Positions 46,476 to 64,000 of a stretch of 64,000 nt of DNA are shown here, piece after piece. The position numbers and the translations under genes are program-made. Source of the stretch: Sipunculus nudus. Its lineage: Eukaryota > Annelida > Sipuncula > Golfingiida > Sipunculidae. The stretch spans positions 18,067,676 through 18,131,675 of the forward strand of contig CM049311.1 of assembly GCA_026874595.1 (NCBI GenBank). Reading direction: 5' to 3'. Below the pieces are notes generated by a model. The model did not search any database. It was given only the letters and a program-made list of their open reading frames with translations, and was not told where the DNA came from. How positions within the stretch are numbered: the stretch's first letter is position 1; every line of letters begins with the position of its first letter.

Positions 46476-48195
46476 TTTGTAATTCAGGGAAAACTAAACG
46501 CCAATTCTTGAGCGGTTATTGGTTAATAACGACATATTTAAGTCTTTTGGCACCTATGAATATTAACAGATACCTCTAAATTTTTATTTTTTTTTAAATG
46601 TTAAAACTGGGGTTTGTGTATCTCGTGTTGACCAAATCATCTAAAATAGAATTAAAGTTTTAAGATGCCTGGATTAAACATTGTGTATCATTAATTCTGA
46701 CAGTTGACTAAGAGCAGTGTTTGATTTGAGTTGATAGTTTCGAATAAATAGTGACTCGCTGCTTTACTCGGCCGGTTGATACATAATTTACTGAACAAGT
46801 TTATTTGAAAAAAAAAACCTTGACAGTATACTTTATGTAGTAGAGGTGTCAGGCTTAAAACAATGTATTACCAGTTCCTAAAAAATGGTGTATCTTAACT
46901 ACAAAATCTGACAAGGGTTGATATCATATAAATAAATTGTTAGGGCAGTTGAAGTCTCAGAGTCCTACCAATATCACGATTAATTCATATCTAAGAATTC
47001 TGTAAATTTTAAGGGTAACCATTGTAATTATTTTACCTGTAAATTTAACCAAAGCAATTCCCATCGGATGGCATATTATGTACGGTTATGTTTAATAGGA
47101 TAAATGAAGACTTGTGACCAGTATAATTCAAATTAAAATGTAACCTTACTATATAGCCTTTTAGATTGAATGTCAGTCTACTGTTTACAAGACAGCTACT
47201 AAATATAAGAGGGCATATTTTAAGGATTTATGATATTGGGCTAAAAGGTATATGTGTACATCTAATATCGTCCATCAGTTGTAACGATAACACGATTACA
47301 AGAAAGGAGGGACTGACAAGGACACAACACAAGACAATCCAATTCTTTAATTAAAAGTTTTTCGTTTTAGGATTTAGGACAAAAAGAAAGATACAGCCGT
47401 TTTGACCTATAGAACTGTTTGATGGTATATTCAGGACATTATACCAGTAGGCACTGACAACTCAGACAAGTGAAAACTAGAACTAGAAACCTTGGTTGTC
47501 GACCAAGAATATCGAATCTATGTATGCATCATGTCTGACGGCTTTACTTGTTTTATTGGAACGTGTTAAACCTACTTTGCCTCCTTTGGGAATTCTAGGA
47601 CCATTGTTCTCGGACAGTAGCATCAACAAAAGCAATTTTTCAAAGAGTAAAAACAAAAAGGAGCGTATAAATTGTGTATGCCTGATAAACTGACAGTCAT
47701 AAATATCGGCAATTAAACGTGTAATGTCATAGAGGCGTTATACACCATCACCTCGTATTATACACCGAAAATATCATGATAGTTGTTACTCTCAAGTCAT
47801 GCACAATTGTTATAGGACAGGGTCCTCAATTTATGTTCTCATCTGGTCATACTTTACTCGACATCAGCTATGTTTGTCGGTCACCTGGAATCAATAATTC
47901 AGGTGACACATAGCGGTTTTGTATACAGCAACCGTTTTTCGTTATGAAGGCATGACTCCATACAACTGAAGTTGAAATGATCACTTTTACGAGATTTTGA
48001 ACATTGAGAGATCCTACATTTGGTGGGCATTATTCTTTTTAAATAAGAATGATAAAATCAATAGGTAATTGAAATGACATGGCAACGCAAAAACCAGAGA
48101 TGATATCACAATAGATGAAATATTTCATTTGAGGTATCAACCCAAAATATAAGCTATACATAGAAATTGGGTGTTTTTTTCGGTAAAGCGGACAC

Positions 48196-63953
<15,758 letters not shown>

Positions 63954-64000
63954 GTAAGTACAATAACATCAGAATAATTTGTAATATGTCAGATAAAAAT

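Larger units (their letters stand above)
44641..46859. other. Spacer between dead and intact degenerin copies
   Basis: No gene recognised. Contains a TA microsatellite at 45527-45612 and a transposon end-like segment at about 46325-46475 (reading inward from the right CAGTGAAACCTCAATATTACG, with acgaccacctcgaaaatacg motifs). Confidence 0.55.

Overview
The window is nuclear DNA from an invertebrate animal. It is AT-rich, its genes are split by GT-AG introns, and it carries LINE, Gypsy-type and MITE-like repeats. Gene content (a CLCA protein and a degenerin/ENaC channel of FMRFamide-gated type) and the transposon families suggest a lophotrochozoan, most likely a mollusc. That placement is inference, since no marker gene is present. 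No rRNA, tRNA, CRISPR array or bacterial operon was seen.

Left part (1-17.6 kb): a CLCA-family gene lies on the minus strand. Eight exons were assembled by matching splice signals and codon phase, at 17600-17383, 15576-15303, 14887-14710, 14387-14266, 5373-5263, 4554-4387, 3073-2887 and 2689-2571. They give 459 codons: signal peptide, CLCA_N domain with an intact HEXXH motif, and most of a VWA domain. The 3' exons lie beyond the left edge. Intron 4 (8.9 kb) holds a Gypsy gag remnant split by a 5'-truncated L1/Tx1-like LINE with a 13-bp target-site duplication. Positions 1-1.9 kb hold another Gypsy remnant (gag, protease, then directly integrase).

Middle (17.6-39 kb): a 40-bp minisatellite (20.46-21.8 kb), then a 5.32-kb segment present twice head to tail and nearly identical (22068-27388, 27389-32713). 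Each copy carries a dead CLCA copy (exons 1-3) on the plus strand, a 327-bp tandem repeat and a 1.24-kb inverted-repeat element. After it come a gag-protease remnant interrupted by a 204-bp MITE, an LTR-like or retroposed block, a LINE reverse-transcriptase remnant and about 2.5 kb without recognised features.

Right part (39-64 kb): a degenerin/ENaC locus on the plus strand. A decayed copy (39.2-44.6 kb, first two exons present twice) precedes an apparently intact gene. Eleven exons of that gene (48196-63953) join in phase into 877 codons: N-terminal HG motif, TM1, and the Cys-rich extracellular domain. The eleventh is an exceptional 1.3-kb exon adding about 432 residues with 11 N-glycosylation sequons just before the expected TM2. 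TM2 and the C terminus lie beyond the right edge. This insertion is the most unusual feature of the window.
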